Source: Tolypothrix sp. FACHB-123 (lineage in GTDB: Bacteria > Cyanobacteriota > Cyanobacteriia > Cyanobacteriales > Nostocaceae). From it: a DNA stretch of 46,336 nt. Below are positions 26,601-32,440 of the stretch, in pieces; position 1 is the first letter of the stretch; the number at the start of each line of letters is the position of its first letter. A program made the translations under genes and the position numbers. Below the pieces are notes generated by a model that made no database searches, was not told the origin of the DNA, and saw only the letters and a list, made by a program, of their open reading frames with translations. The stretch lies in assembly GCF_014697075.1 (NCBI RefSeq), contig NZ_JACJRE010000059.1, positions 1 to 46,336 on the forward strand, given 5' to 3'.

Positions 26601-26826
26601 CCAAGCCGTGAAGCTTGCGCCAAGCCACGGCGATATTCGCGATCGCCGTGGCTTGGCGCGCGCTTTAACAGGCGACTATCAAGGCGCAATTGCTGACTTT
26701 GAAGCCTACATCGCCTGGACTGACGATAAAGATATCAAAACACAAAGGCAAAGCTGGGTTAAAGACCTCAAGGCTGGGAAGAATCCTATTACAGATGACA
26801 TGCTGAAAAAATTGCAGGATTCGTAG
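20623..26826 (+). CDS. Giant TPR-STAND NTPase with 14 WD40 repeats
   Basis: About 2067 residues from ATG 20623; positions below are counted from an in-frame TTG at 20578, 15 codons earlier. The order is: an unrecognised alpha/beta N-terminal domain (about 16-190), TPR-like helices (about 210-560), an nSTAND1-type NTPase with Walker A HGQSGVGKSS (596-605, Lys603) and Walker B VIIFDQFEEFF (Asp822), and one membrane-like helix (about 1142-1165, SVAAGLVLAGLAV). Fourteen 41-residue WD40 repeats (about 1252-1825), enough for two seven-bladed propellers, and C-terminal TPRs follow. STAND proteins act as ATP-dependent switches that assemble when the repeats bind a ligand; many are antiviral or cell-death regulators. 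No effector domain is recognised here. Three families of repeat DNA lie in frame: two in linkers and one, about 140 residues, between Walker A and B. The preceding AAA ATPase is the likely partner. Confidence 0.93.
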   Translation: MTNDQINHDRSLQQLAWAIQASVGQFKLILAKCNYVQQRDRLIAKLQEISSVQISVLTLKPSQRTLYTAIREEFGDNVEALTIVGLDKLHDLPQMLIAANQVREEFRKSFPFPIVMWINDEIHKQLMQIAPDLESWTTTKNFAIAVDDLTQFLQNTAAQLFANVLNINLQNITEIQSAWQELQNQGQDLAPELKANCDFVLGLVEYIHKNLDGAIEYYHQSLDYWQTVNNYEYQGKILAQITICYYEKARADERNRPINRPQARSLGLSEQSLPSQAQNIKADDGENRPQARSLGLKEQSLPSQAGDIEAAKAAFVDVAAPFRVSAVNRETITNYLQQAITAFQTAQCPDLIANSLEQFGIILSYLEDWQQLKTLAQQALTVHEAENNPLKISQDYGFLAETELAQNNWQQAQEFAQTALKFIAATHQLVRPELSQLNIIAHRQKLLLIIAQAQENLAQQPAAINYLEQARELSIADNDPQIYLIILDKLKSLYFQQKQYIQAFDAKLEARSIEQQFGLRAFIGAGRLQATKQLDTQVLTAVPGDNQGNIAPEIAASGRQLDVERLIERIGRPDYKLIVIHGQSGVGKSSLVNAGLVPALKQKAIGVQDNLVVCTRVYTNWVEELGRVLLGERQGAGGREQGELRSDNSAFLLDNSSSEGNNSSFLLDNSSSEHNNPSFLLDSSSSEGNNSSFLLDNSSSEGNNSSFLLDSSSSEHNNPSFLLDNPSSEHNNPSFLLDNPSSEHDNPSSEGENSTFSPDNPSSKPNNPTSQPPLVPPPPAPCPSPLALLTQLRENEQRNLRTVIIFDQFEEFFFVYPEPKQRRQFFEFLGECLNILSVKVILSLRIDYLHYLLECNRLESLKIIGNDILSNNVLYELGNFSPSDTKSIIQRLTQNTSFYLEPELIDQLVQDLAGELGEVRPIELQVVGAQLQTENITTLAKYQELGGNAKEELVKRYLAEVVNDCGAENQQAAELLLYLLTDEKGTRPLKTRVEIERDLQPYFSFSEDQLEEIPPTPLKKGGYISSAILKRGNNMIAPSTPLLRGSTQAGGSNYQVLNASRLNLILEIFVKSGLVVLLPEKPADRYQLVHDYLAAFIRQQQEPKLKQVMAELEAERKQRKISEAKLNSFLKRALMGSVAAGLVLAGLAVTAWDAARRAEEQRKQADVSEINALTNSSEAFFLSEQNFDALIEGLKAGGNLKDAELATPSTRRQTIAALRQAVYLQPDENKFRELNRLEEHSSGVSSVHFSPDDKTIATASYDSTVKLWDISGKLLKTLQGHSGYVLSVSFSTDGKTIATASADSTIKLWNISGKLLKTLKGHSSYVLSVSFSPDGKTIATASADNTVKLWDISGKLLKTFKGHSSNVFSLSFSPDGKTIASASADNTVKLWDISGKLLKTFKGHSDWVRGVSFSADGKTIATASDDRTVKLWDISGKLLNTLKGHSSNVFSVIFSPNGKTIATASADSTVKLWDISGKLLKTLKGHNSYVLGLSFSADGKTIASASYDSTVKLWDISGKLLKILKGHSRGVNSVSFNPDGKTIATASDDTTVKLWNISGKLLNTLKGHSGSVLGVSFSADGKTIASASHDRTVKLWDISGKLLKTFKGHSRGVNSVSFSADGKTIASASYDSTVKLWDISGKLLKTLKGHSGSVWGVSFSADGKTIATASDDSTVKLWDISGKLLKTLKGHSSGVSSLSFSADGKTIASASHDSTVKLWDISGKLLKTLKGHSDWVRGVSFSSDGKTIASVSSDRTIKLWDISGKPPKTLKGHRDAVRGVSFSPDGKTIASASQDSTVILWDFDLDNLLASGCQRLNNYLAIHPDVLQNLKACQTPAIKKAAAPALVTQGEELARNQDINLAIAKFRQALEWNPSLKFDPQARAKQLANASVLVEKGESLVQAGNLDGAIANFQQALQLDSSLDFKPKTKVASILVEQGASLIREDKFKEALAAYTKAQQLDPKVEISADDWDKLCRKGSLQKQAADVMFACNQAVKLAPSHGDIRDRRGLARALTGDYQGAIADFEAYIAWTDDKDIKTQRQSWVKDLKAGKNPITDDMLKKLQDS
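21390..21600. repeat. In-frame palindromic repeats inside the STAND gene
   Basis: A unit made of CGCCCGCAGGCTAGAAGCC, GGGGCT, then AAGCCTGCCTTCGCAGGCT occurs twice (near 21397-21452 and 21482-21538) and is followed by a third degenerate palindrome with GCTGCGAAGGCAGCC. It is read through as NRPQARSLGL and EQSLPSQA, splitting the TPR region. The GC content is well above that of the flanks. Confidence 0.85.
22513..22975. repeat. 42-bp in-frame tandem repeat flanked by inverted STRRs
   Basis: About seven 42-bp units (14 codons, e.g. SFLLDNSSSEHNNP) fill 22575-22866. They are bracketed by GGCAGGG heptamers at 22520-22552 and their complement (CCCCCTGCCCCCTGCCCC) at 22950-22972, so the entire insert can fold back. 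The array is open in several frames on both strands because of its periodicity; only the frame of the STAND gene is taken as real. Confidence 0.9.
23658..23779. repeat. In-frame CCCCCTT..AAGGGGG element inside the STAND gene
   Basis: Two inverted GC-rich hairpins (CCCCCCTTAAAAAGGGGGG-like near 23671 and CCCCCTTATTAAGGGGG near 23740), with outer ends GATCCCCCC and GGGGGGATC, form a miniature inverted-repeat element read in frame as PPTPLKKGG and STPLLRGS. Confidence 0.8.
24331..26053 (+). repeat. 123-bp WD40-encoding tandem repeats (14 units)
   Basis: Fourteen units of 123 bp encode 41-residue WD40 motifs (GHS..V..VSFS.DGKTIA.AS.D.TVKLWDISGKLLKT). Long runs are identical at nucleotide level, including synonymous positions. 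The repeats differ mainly at the positions after GHS and before TVKLW, which form the top surface of the propeller. Confidence 0.92.
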
Positions 26827-27335
26827 TTCAAAAATGCGATCGCTTTTCCAGCTTAATTCAAAAAGTGCGATCGCTTTTTCACTACACCAATTTTCAAATG
26901 CGATCGCCATGAAAATGAATGCATTGATTGTGTAGCAACTTCAGGGTTCCCATTTCCGTGTTTTGCATACCCTGAATCAACTTCAGGGTTCTTGCAATGA
27001 CTGTCAAGGTTAATGTTTAAGTGTTTTCCTCAGACATTAAAAAATGTAGCGACTGCAAAACAATCTCTACAGATTATAGGGTTGCATGAGTATAAGTAAG
27101 TCGGCGGGAAAATTTATAAGTATGTAACGAAAGGTTAACTAGACCGATTGGAGTTAAATTTAACACGTTGTGTACTGTAGTTGCCTCTTTCTCCTCTAGC
27201 TTGAACCTTTCCAAAGTGGGAATGATATTAAAAAAATGTGATAATTAATACAAACAAAATTCTACAGTGAATTATTAGTCAATAGGCGTACACATCAATA
27301 GTATGTTTCTCAAAGTTTATTTTGTTACTACATTT
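26827..27335. other. Gene-free gap with three HIP1 sites
   Basis: No gene is seen. GCGATCGC occurs at 26836, 26867 and 26900. The middle copy sits in an A5/T5-flanked hairpin (26861-26880) that may end the STAND transcript. AACTTCAGGGTTC occurs twice near 26938 and 26980 with an inverted ACCCTGAA between them. The rest is AT-rich and carries no recognisable signal. Confidence 0.5.
26861..26880 (+). terminator. Weak terminator candidate after the STAND gene
   Basis: AAAAAGTGCGATCGCTTTTT forms a short stem whose right arm is a T-run, 35-55 bp after the stop codon. The stem is imperfect and overlaps a HIP1 site. Confidence 0.4.
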
Positions 27336-28154
27336 TTACTTGATTTTTGAGCCTCGATAAATTCGCTCCACTTGCTCTGGAGAAAGTTCTGTCATGGGAA
27401 AACGTTCAGATTCTGAATTAGAGATTTCCTGGGGTAATTGCAAAACCTGTGGTTGAATTTTATGTAAATGTACATCCTCATTATTAGTTACATTTGAATT
27501 CAGTAAATGCTCATCTATTACTGATGGAGAAAGCTGAGTTTGAGGCAAGACATAGGCATGTTTGTAGGGATCGTATGCCAAAATTTCTCCTGTCTCAATT
27601 TGATAAATCCAAGCATAAATATGGAGTTGTCCTTGATGGAGTTTAGAACGAATTACTGGATAAGTTCTGAGATTTTCGATTTGGGTGAGTACATTCTCAG
27701 CAATAATAATTTCTAAAAGTTCTTCCCCTTCGTATTGGCTGTAGTTGTCTTTTACTAATCTTCGAGTTGCTTCTGCGTACTTGAGCCATTCATATACAAG
27801 GGGCATTTCTACCCGCAAGCTGTCTAACTTCATTAACCCTTTCATAGCACCACAGTGTGAGTGACCACAGACAATAATTTGTTGAATATCTAATGCTTGA
27901 ATCGCATATTCGATTGTTGCTCCTTCACCACCATTAGTAGCACCAAATGGTGGAATAATATTACCTGCATTACGAATCACAAACAATTCACCTAACCCAG
28001 CTTGGGTTATTAAGTTGGGATCGATACGTGAATCTGAGCAAGTAATAAATAGTACTCTAGGCTTTTGACCGTGCGAAAGTTGTTCAAACAATTCTTCATG
28101 TGCTTGAACGTAGCTACTTTTAAATTGGCGCAAACCTCGAATCAATTTTTTCAT
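27336..28154 (-). CDS. ccaA: Carboxysomal beta-carbonic anhydrase CcaA
   Basis: This 272-residue beta-class carbonic anhydrase converts bicarbonate to CO2 inside the carboxysome. The zinc ligands are Cys39 (CSDSRIDP), His98 and Cys101 (CGHSHCGAMKG), with the Asp41-Arg43 dyad. The sequence follows Synechocystis CcaA almost throughout (LFEQLSHGQ, NAGNIIPPFGA, EYAI.AL). It also keeps the long C-terminal tail ending in EQVERIYRGSK, the extension that in CcaA binds the carboxysome scaffold CcmM. The middle of the tail (about 215-255) is divergent and probably disordered. No ccm or rbc genes lie nearby, which is usual for ccaA. The ATG is supported by alignment to the family start. Confidence 0.96.
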   Translation of the reverse strand: MKKLIRGLRQFKSSYVQAHEELFEQLSHGQKPRVLFITCSDSRIDPNLITQAGLGELFVIRNAGNIIPPFGATNGGEGATIEYAIQALDIQQIIVCGHSHCGAMKGLMKLDSLRVEMPLVYEWLKYAEATRRLVKDNYSQYEGEELLEIIIAENVLTQIENLRTYPVIRSKLHQGQLHIYAWIYQIETGEILAYDPYKHAYVLPQTQLSPSVIDEHLLNSNVTNNEDVHLHKIQPQVLQLPQEISNSESERFPMTELSPEQVERIYRGSKIK

Positions 28155-28715
28155 ATGAATGCCTAATTAATCAGTAATCCTGGAAATTTCAGGAAAAATT
28201 CTTTACTTGAAAACTACTAGATACTATTAACCAAAATTTTTAACTAAATTGAGTTAGCAATATGTCTAACATATTGATGCAATTATTCGGCTTTGCCATC
28301 ACACCACAGATTGAGTCAATGGGTGAATTTATTATTGTATTGTTGAAGCAATCTCACCAAGCTACTCTCTGTGGTTGCATTTTTCAGATTAAATTATTTT
28401 CGGTTAGTCAAAAAAGCTACCCACCAACAGAGTCATCATTCCCGGTTCACTGTTGTTAAAGCCGTAAAACGAAAATTTTCTTCCGCCAAAATCAAAATAT
28501 CCAAAGCGATTTCCTTTTATCTATTAAGCCAGAGCTTTCTTGGATTGAGACTTTTTAGGATGGTATTGCGAGGATAAACATGACAGGTAAATGGTTGCAA
28601 AATATTGGTTTTGATATTTCTAATATTCCGATTATTGACTACTACTTTGAAGGTAGGAAATGGGGTTATATTCGCTCTCCAATACCATAAAATATTAGCG
28701 ATCGCTCTGGTGGCT
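28155..28715. other. Gap between ccaA and a small conserved gene, with degraded ORFs
   Basis: No intact gene is supported. It carries the ccaA promoter region and a probable SymE-like remnant at 28461-28690. The 65- and 68-codon plus-strand frames at 28262-28577 show no family resemblance as wholes. Confidence 0.5.
28461..28690 (+). pseudogene. Possible degraded SymE-like toxin gene
   Basis: The reading frame with ATG 28580 gives 36 residues starting MTGKWLQNIGF. It is preceded in frame by IARIN, back to a stop at 28556-28558. R-I-x-x-x-G-K-W-L-x-x-x-G-F resembles the core of SymE-family proteins (type I toxin-like, AbrB-fold). In another frame just upstream, KFSSAKIKISKA could be the N-terminal strand of the same gene. 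A frameshift near 28545-28560 would join them. The C-terminus (YYFEGRKWGYI) does not match SymE well, so the assignment is weak. Confidence 0.3.
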
Positions 28716-28985
28716 CTATTTTGATTTTCGTCTTGCTGACTTGGGTGGTGTTCGATGTGCGCCAAAATATTTCTCACTGCGATAGCGCAGCCATACCCGC
28801 AACACTTGTGGTATCTGCTGTTTTTCTTCTTTTGTTAATGTGTTGTAAAGTGCCAATGCGCGATCGCGCTCACCTCGACAAGCAGCGTTATTATGAGCAT
28901 CCCAATAGCTGCGGGCTACTCGAATCCGACGGCAAACTTCTTTAATCAACGCTTCCCCAGTGAGTGGAGTTTCCTGCTGTGCCAT
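28716..28985 (-). CDS. Conserved hypothetical protein, 89 residues
   Basis: This small, basic, predominantly helical protein looks like a family of short conserved cyanobacterial proteins of unknown function. It has an N-terminal TPLTGEALIKEV, a central RIRVARSYWDAHNNAACRGERDRALALYNTLTKEEKQQIPQ region and a lysine/arginine-rich tail (PPKSARRKSK). There is no signal peptide or transmembrane segment. The sequence WLRYRSEKYFG is typical of the family. The start ATG lies at 28985, about 45 bp from the 29027-29084 inverted repeat, which therefore falls in its promoter region. I cannot assign a function. Confidence 0.7.
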   Translation of the reverse strand: MAQQETPLTGEALIKEVCRRIRVARSYWDAHNNAACRGERDRALALYNTLTKEEKQQIPQVLRVWLRYRSEKYFGAHRTPPKSARRKSK

Positions 28986-29026
28986 AGTTTTATATGGGAT
29001 AAATTCTCATTCTATCAACAAAATTT

Positions 29027-29084
29027 ATACCAATTCAATATAAAAATGTATATAATCTAGTCTGAATTCACAGAGAATTGGTAT
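29027..29084. repeat. Short inverted-repeat element (ATACCAATTC ends)
   Basis: ATACCAATTC (29027-29036) and GAATTGGTAT (29075-29084) are perfect 10-bp terminal inverted repeats of a 58-bp AT-rich element. Such TACCAATT-ended elements are widespread in Nostocales genomes. Confidence 0.7.
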
Positions 29085-29149
29085 GAGATTGCTATTAACA
29101 ATTGTAGCTAAAACTCATCTCACAATTCATTTATTGAACAATTTCTTAC

Positions 29150-29704
29150 CTACATATTCAATGCCATAATAGCCATGTCTTGGTTGTATTTTGGATGATT
29201 AACTATTGCTATACGTTTAAAACCATATCTTTGATATAAACTCTCTAATGCTGGATTAGCCATTACACAGTCTAAATATATTTGTGTAATCTGATGCTGA
29301 ATAGCAGTTTTAATGATTTGGGGTATGACTTTTCTGCCAATCAGGCTAGTTTGTTGTAAATTAGTACATAAACTTTTAACCAGCCACATCTTATCATCTT
29401 TAGTTAATGATGCAGGATAATAGTCAGGCAGTAATTTACTAACTGTAAAAGTACATAGTAAAATTCCAGATTCATTTCTAACTATATAAGTCTCTCCTTG
29501 ATTAATATGGTGAAATATTTTGCCTAAATCGTAATCTTTATCCCATTGTTTAATACCTTTATTTTTATAATATTCAACAGCAAATACAAATATCTGACAT
29601 ATTTCAGAAAAATCAGAAAATGTTGCTCGAACTGCGAATTCTCTAAAAGGATTTGCAGAATTCGGTTTTGTGATGAAACTTTCGCGATCGCTGAAGATTT
29701 TCAT
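29150..29704 (-). CDS. GNAT family N-acetyltransferase
   Basis: This 184-residue protein has the fold order of GCN5-related acetyltransferases. It has an N-terminal strand-helix (FAVRATFSDFSEICQIFVFAVEYY), a central beta region (TYIVRNESGILLCTFTVSK), a segment in place of the pyrophosphate-binding loop (SLIGRKVIPQIIKTAIQ) and the C-terminal motif IYLDCVMANPALESLYQRYGFKRI, the most diagnostic part. It would transfer an acetyl group from acetyl-CoA to an unknown small molecule or protein. The acetyl-CoA loop is less canonical (IGRKVI rather than Q/RxxGxG/A). A HIP1 site overlaps its 5' end. It has no evident operon partner. Confidence 0.78.
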   Translation of the reverse strand: MKIFSDRESFITKPNSANPFREFAVRATFSDFSEICQIFVFAVEYYKNKGIKQWDKDYDLGKIFHHINQGETYIVRNESGILLCTFTVSKLLPDYYPASLTKDDKMWLVKSLCTNLQQTSLIGRKVIPQIIKTAIQHQITQIYLDCVMANPALESLYQRYGFKRIAIVNHPKYNQDMAIMALNM

Positions 29705-29741
29705 GCGACTGTTATAAAATCAGAGTTTTCCCAACTAGGGC

Positions 29742-29870
29742 TAAGGGACTTCCAAGTAAAAAAATATTCCATTGCTATTGTTCACTGTTGATGGTTGACT
29801 GTTAACTGTGAACCGTCAACTGTCAACAGTCAACGTTTAACGGAATAATTTATTTTTTGGAGTTCCCTTA
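29742..29870. mobile_element. MITE-like element with STRR core
   Basis: A 129-bp element begins TAAGGGACTTCCAAGTAAAA and ends TTTTTTGGAGTTCCCTTA. The imperfect terminal inverted repeats extend about 28 bp to TATTCC / GGAATAA. The core is a set of TTGACTG/GTCAACTG heptamers in both senses that fold together. Partial copies of its left end (3499-3537) and right end (about 68-100) occur in this window. It has no coding capacity and would need a transposase elsewhere. Confidence 0.7.
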
Positions 29871-29899
29871 CTTTAAGTTTTCCCTTGGTGGTGGATGAT

Positions 29900-30820
29900 C
29901 TAACAGCCTGGAGATGTTGAAACACCAGTTATTTCTTGCTGATAACGCTTGGGAGTTATATGCAGCATTCGTTGAAATACAGATGTCATGTGACTCTGGT
30001 TACCAAATCCGGCTTCCGCTGCGACTTGTACTAGTGAAAGCTGCTGATTGCGTAACAGTTGTTGAGCAAATTCTAATCGACACCGCAGCACATATTGATA
30101 AGGTGACATTCCAGTTGTGACTTTAAAGGCGCGTGCAAAATGATAAGGACTAAATCCAATTATGGCGGCAATTTCGTTTAGCTTAAGTTCTTGAGATAGA
30201 TGCGCTCTAATATATTCGAGAACAACTTTGAGCAAGTTGGGATCTAAAAATTCTGGGGGACGTTTGAATCGCCCTGATAGGTTGGAACGTCGGTAAACGA
30301 TCTGTGCCAAAACAGATGTGGCGACTGATTCTAAGTAAAATGCACCGCCAATTTGTCCATTATCAAAAAATTCTTGAATGGCGATCGCTGCACTCAAACC
30401 CCAATGAGTTTTGAGAATTTGTCCCGGCTGTAATTCAATTGTCTGTCCTTCGGCTTCAACTTTGACTATGCGCTCAAGAAAAGACTGGGAATATCCAAAC
30501 ACCAGGAAATTTGCAGCATCTTCCACTGAACTATAAGTAGTACCATTGGGCACAATATCAAAACCTCCTGGTAGTGCTTGGTAAGGTTGCAGGCGATCGC
30601 TATTAAAAGCAGCAATTCCCTGAGCCTCTCCAAAACTCGTAACCACAAGGTTTAGGGGTGAACGAATATTCACTTCTAAATGTCCCGGCGGAATCATGGC
30701 TACCATCATCTCTGGTGTTTCTAGCCAATGTCCCCACTGAGGTAGGGTTTCTAGGGGCGGGCGATCTAGGGGAATTTTGCATTCTGGGGGATTGAACACA
30801 AACTCTTTGAGCAAATTCAT
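29900..30820 (-). CDS. AraC family transcriptional regulator
   Basis: About 306 residues from the ATG at 30820. A TTG four codons earlier is possible but less likely. The C-terminal 100 residues form the double helix-turn-helix of the AraC/XylS family: LKLNEIAAIIGFSPYHFARAFK and LSLVQVAAEAGFGNQSHMTSVFQRMLHITPKRYQQ. The N-terminal 200 residues form a beta-rich ligand-sensing part without an obvious cupin metal motif. It is divergent from the MAPEG and DUF4336 genes with about 140 bp between starts. The usual logic for the family is that it controls that operon and itself. The inducer is unknown; an electrophile or a quinone would suit the nearby glutathione-linked genes, but this is inference. 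Confidence 0.92.
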   Translation of the reverse strand: MNLLKEFVFNPPECKIPLDRPPLETLPQWGHWLETPEMMVAMIPPGHLEVNIRSPLNLVVTSFGEAQGIAAFNSDRLQPYQALPGGFDIVPNGTTYSSVEDAANFLVFGYSQSFLERIVKVEAEGQTIELQPGQILKTHWGLSAAIAIQEFFDNGQIGGAFYLESVATSVLAQIVYRRSNLSGRFKRPPEFLDPNLLKVVLEYIRAHLSQELKLNEIAAIIGFSPYHFARAFKVTTGMSPYQYVLRCRLEFAQQLLRNQQLSLVQVAAEAGFGNQSHMTSVFQRMLHITPKRYQQEITGVSTSPGC

Positions 30821-30959
30821 GGGTACAGACAAGCAAGCTGGAAATATTTAACCCTTATTGTCTCAAAAGCAGATTTTGATATTTCGCAAGAATTGAAAAG
30901 ACAGCCACAATTGCAGCCAAGTATTTTCAAAATAAAGATTTTGCAAGCAGTAATTGTCA

Positions 30960-31463
30960 ATGCTGGTTTTAATTCCTATTTCCACCTTTTTTATTGGCTC
31001 TCATGGGCTACTTGCTTTAGGTTTATCCTATCGAGTCGCAATTGAACGCACCCGTACTCGGATTTGGCATGGTGCATCGCCAGCAGAGGTAGCCTCGCAA
31101 CCCAATTATCTCAAGCATCCTAATGCTTGGGCACAGTTTGTTGAAAAAATTACACAACAATCTATTATCACGAATAATACGGAAGATGGAGTATTACAGC
31201 GTACCATCCGAGCGCATGGTAACTTTACAGAATACGTACCTCTTGGTCTGATGTTCCTAATTGCCCTAGAGTTGATGCAGGCTGACAAAGGGCTGTTGTG
31301 GATGCTAGGTACTGTATTAATCATTGCTCGGATTGCTCACGCCTGGGGATTAATACAGACTTATGGCCCGTCACCTGGTAGAGCGATCGGTTTTTTTGGA
31401 ACGTGGCTAGTTTATATAGTGGGTAGTTTGGCTTGTTTTTACTACAGCGTGCAGCAATTTTAA
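30960..31463 (+). CDS. MAPEG family membrane protein
   Basis: This 167-residue integral membrane protein has four hydrophobic segments (LIPISTFFIGSHGLLALGL, YVPLGLMFLIALEL, LLWMLGTVLIIARIAHAW, IGFFGTWLVYIVGSLACFYY). It also has the MAPEG hallmark RAHGNFTEYVPLGLM after the first loop. MAPEG proteins include microsomal glutathione transferases and related enzymes that act on lipophilic electrophiles. The ATG at 30960 is preferred over an in-frame TTG two codons upstream. The DUF4336 gene follows after 33 bp, probably in one transcript. The AraC regulator is divergent. Confidence 0.9.
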   Translation: MLVLIPISTFFIGSHGLLALGLSYRVAIERTRTRIWHGASPAEVASQPNYLKHPNAWAQFVEKITQQSIITNNTEDGVLQRTIRAHGNFTEYVPLGLMFLIALELMQADKGLLWMLGTVLIIARIAHAWGLIQTYGPSPGRAIGFFGTWLVYIVGSLACFYYSVQQF

Positions 31464-31496
31464 TCATCCAGAGGCGATTTTTACTCAAAAATTATC

Positions 31497-32207
31497 ATGA
31501 TCAGAGCAATTGATACTGACCTTTGGGTTGCGGAACAACCCCTAAAATATTTTGGCTTGGAAGTAGGAACGAGGATGACTATAATTCGTCTGAGTGGCAA
31601 TCAATTAATGGTGATTTCTCCGATTAAGATGGATAACGCAAATATCAACTATCTCAATCAATTAGGTGAAGTAATTTATATTATTGTTCCTAACTTATAT
31701 CATCATTTATTTGTAGCCGAATTCCAGCATTATTATCCCCATGCAAAATTATGGGCAGTCTCTGGATTGGAACGCAAACGACCAGATTTACAAATTGACA
31801 AAATTATTAGCAATAATAGCATTAATCGCATTGATGGAGTTGAGTATATATTAGTAGCAGGATTCAATACCTTTGACTTGCAAGGATATTCAGCACTGAA
31901 TGAATGTGTATTTTTTCATGCTAAAAGCCAGACTTTGATTGTCACGGATATAGTATTTCATTTTGATGAAAAATCTCCGCCAAAGACTAAGTTATTAGCT
32001 AAAATGTTAGGCGCTTACAACCAACTTCGTCCATCATTATTAGAGAAATTTGCAACCACAGATAAAACTAAAGTTAAAGGTTCAATGCAACAGGTTTTTA
32101 GTTGGAATTTTGAACGAATAATTATGGCACATGGCAGCATAATTGAGCAACATGGTAAATCTCAATTAAAAGCAGGTTATGAGTGGTTTTTAGAAGTAAA
32201 TTTGTAA
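31497..32207 (+). CDS. DUF4336 domain protein (metallo-beta-lactamase-like fold)
   Basis: This 236-residue protein resembles the DUF4336 family, whose members look like degenerate metallo-beta-lactamases. The N-terminal RAIDTDLWVAEQPLKYFGLEVGTRMTIIRLS and the SPI.M, VPNLYHHLFVAEFQHYYPHAKLWAV and LIVTDIVFHFDE segments follow the family pattern. The HxHxDH zinc motif of true metallo-beta-lactamases is absent. Only HH in the position of the first metal motif and late residues such as MAHGSII remain, so hydrolase activity is uncertain. It has no signal peptide. It lies 33 bp after the MAPEG gene and most likely shares its promoter. Confidence 0.85.
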   Translation: MIRAIDTDLWVAEQPLKYFGLEVGTRMTIIRLSGNQLMVISPIKMDNANINYLNQLGEVIYIIVPNLYHHLFVAEFQHYYPHAKLWAVSGLERKRPDLQIDKIISNNSINRIDGVEYILVAGFNTFDLQGYSALNECVFFHAKSQTLIVTDIVFHFDEKSPPKTKLLAKMLGAYNQLRPSLLEKFATTDKTKVKGSMQQVFSWNFERIIMAHGSIIEQHGKSQLKAGYEWFLEVNL

Positions 32208-32440
32208 CCATAGATAATTTTTAAAATGAATATGTAGATAAAAAATGCCAATATCTATTATCAGATTTTAGTTTGATTATTGATAAAGTTAGATGATTAA
32301 TTACTGAGCCAAAATATGTAGCTTTACCAATTATATTATTTTGTAAAAGTTAAGTAAGTGGGTGGGAAAAAATATAATTAATCCTTATGGTGCGTTGCGC
32401 TAGATAACAACGCACCTAAAATTTAAATAATTACTTGTAA
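32208..32440. other. Convergent gap with palindromic hairpin
   Basis: The region lies between converging genes and carries the hairpin at 32389-32416; the rest is AT-rich. Confidence 0.6.
32389..32416. terminator. Hairpin between convergent genes
   Basis: GGTGCGTTG (32389-32397) and CAACGCACC (32408-32416) are perfect 9-bp arms. The sequence belongs to the common GGTGCGTT/AACGCACC palindromic repeats of cyanobacteria. It may act as a terminator for both neighbouring genes, but there is no strong T-tract. Confidence 0.6.

Noticed and set aside
28262-28577. 65- and 68-codon frames upstream of the small conserved gene
   Set aside because: They overlap each other in different frames and show no family resemblance as a whole. 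Only the possible SymE piece was kept, as a weak call.
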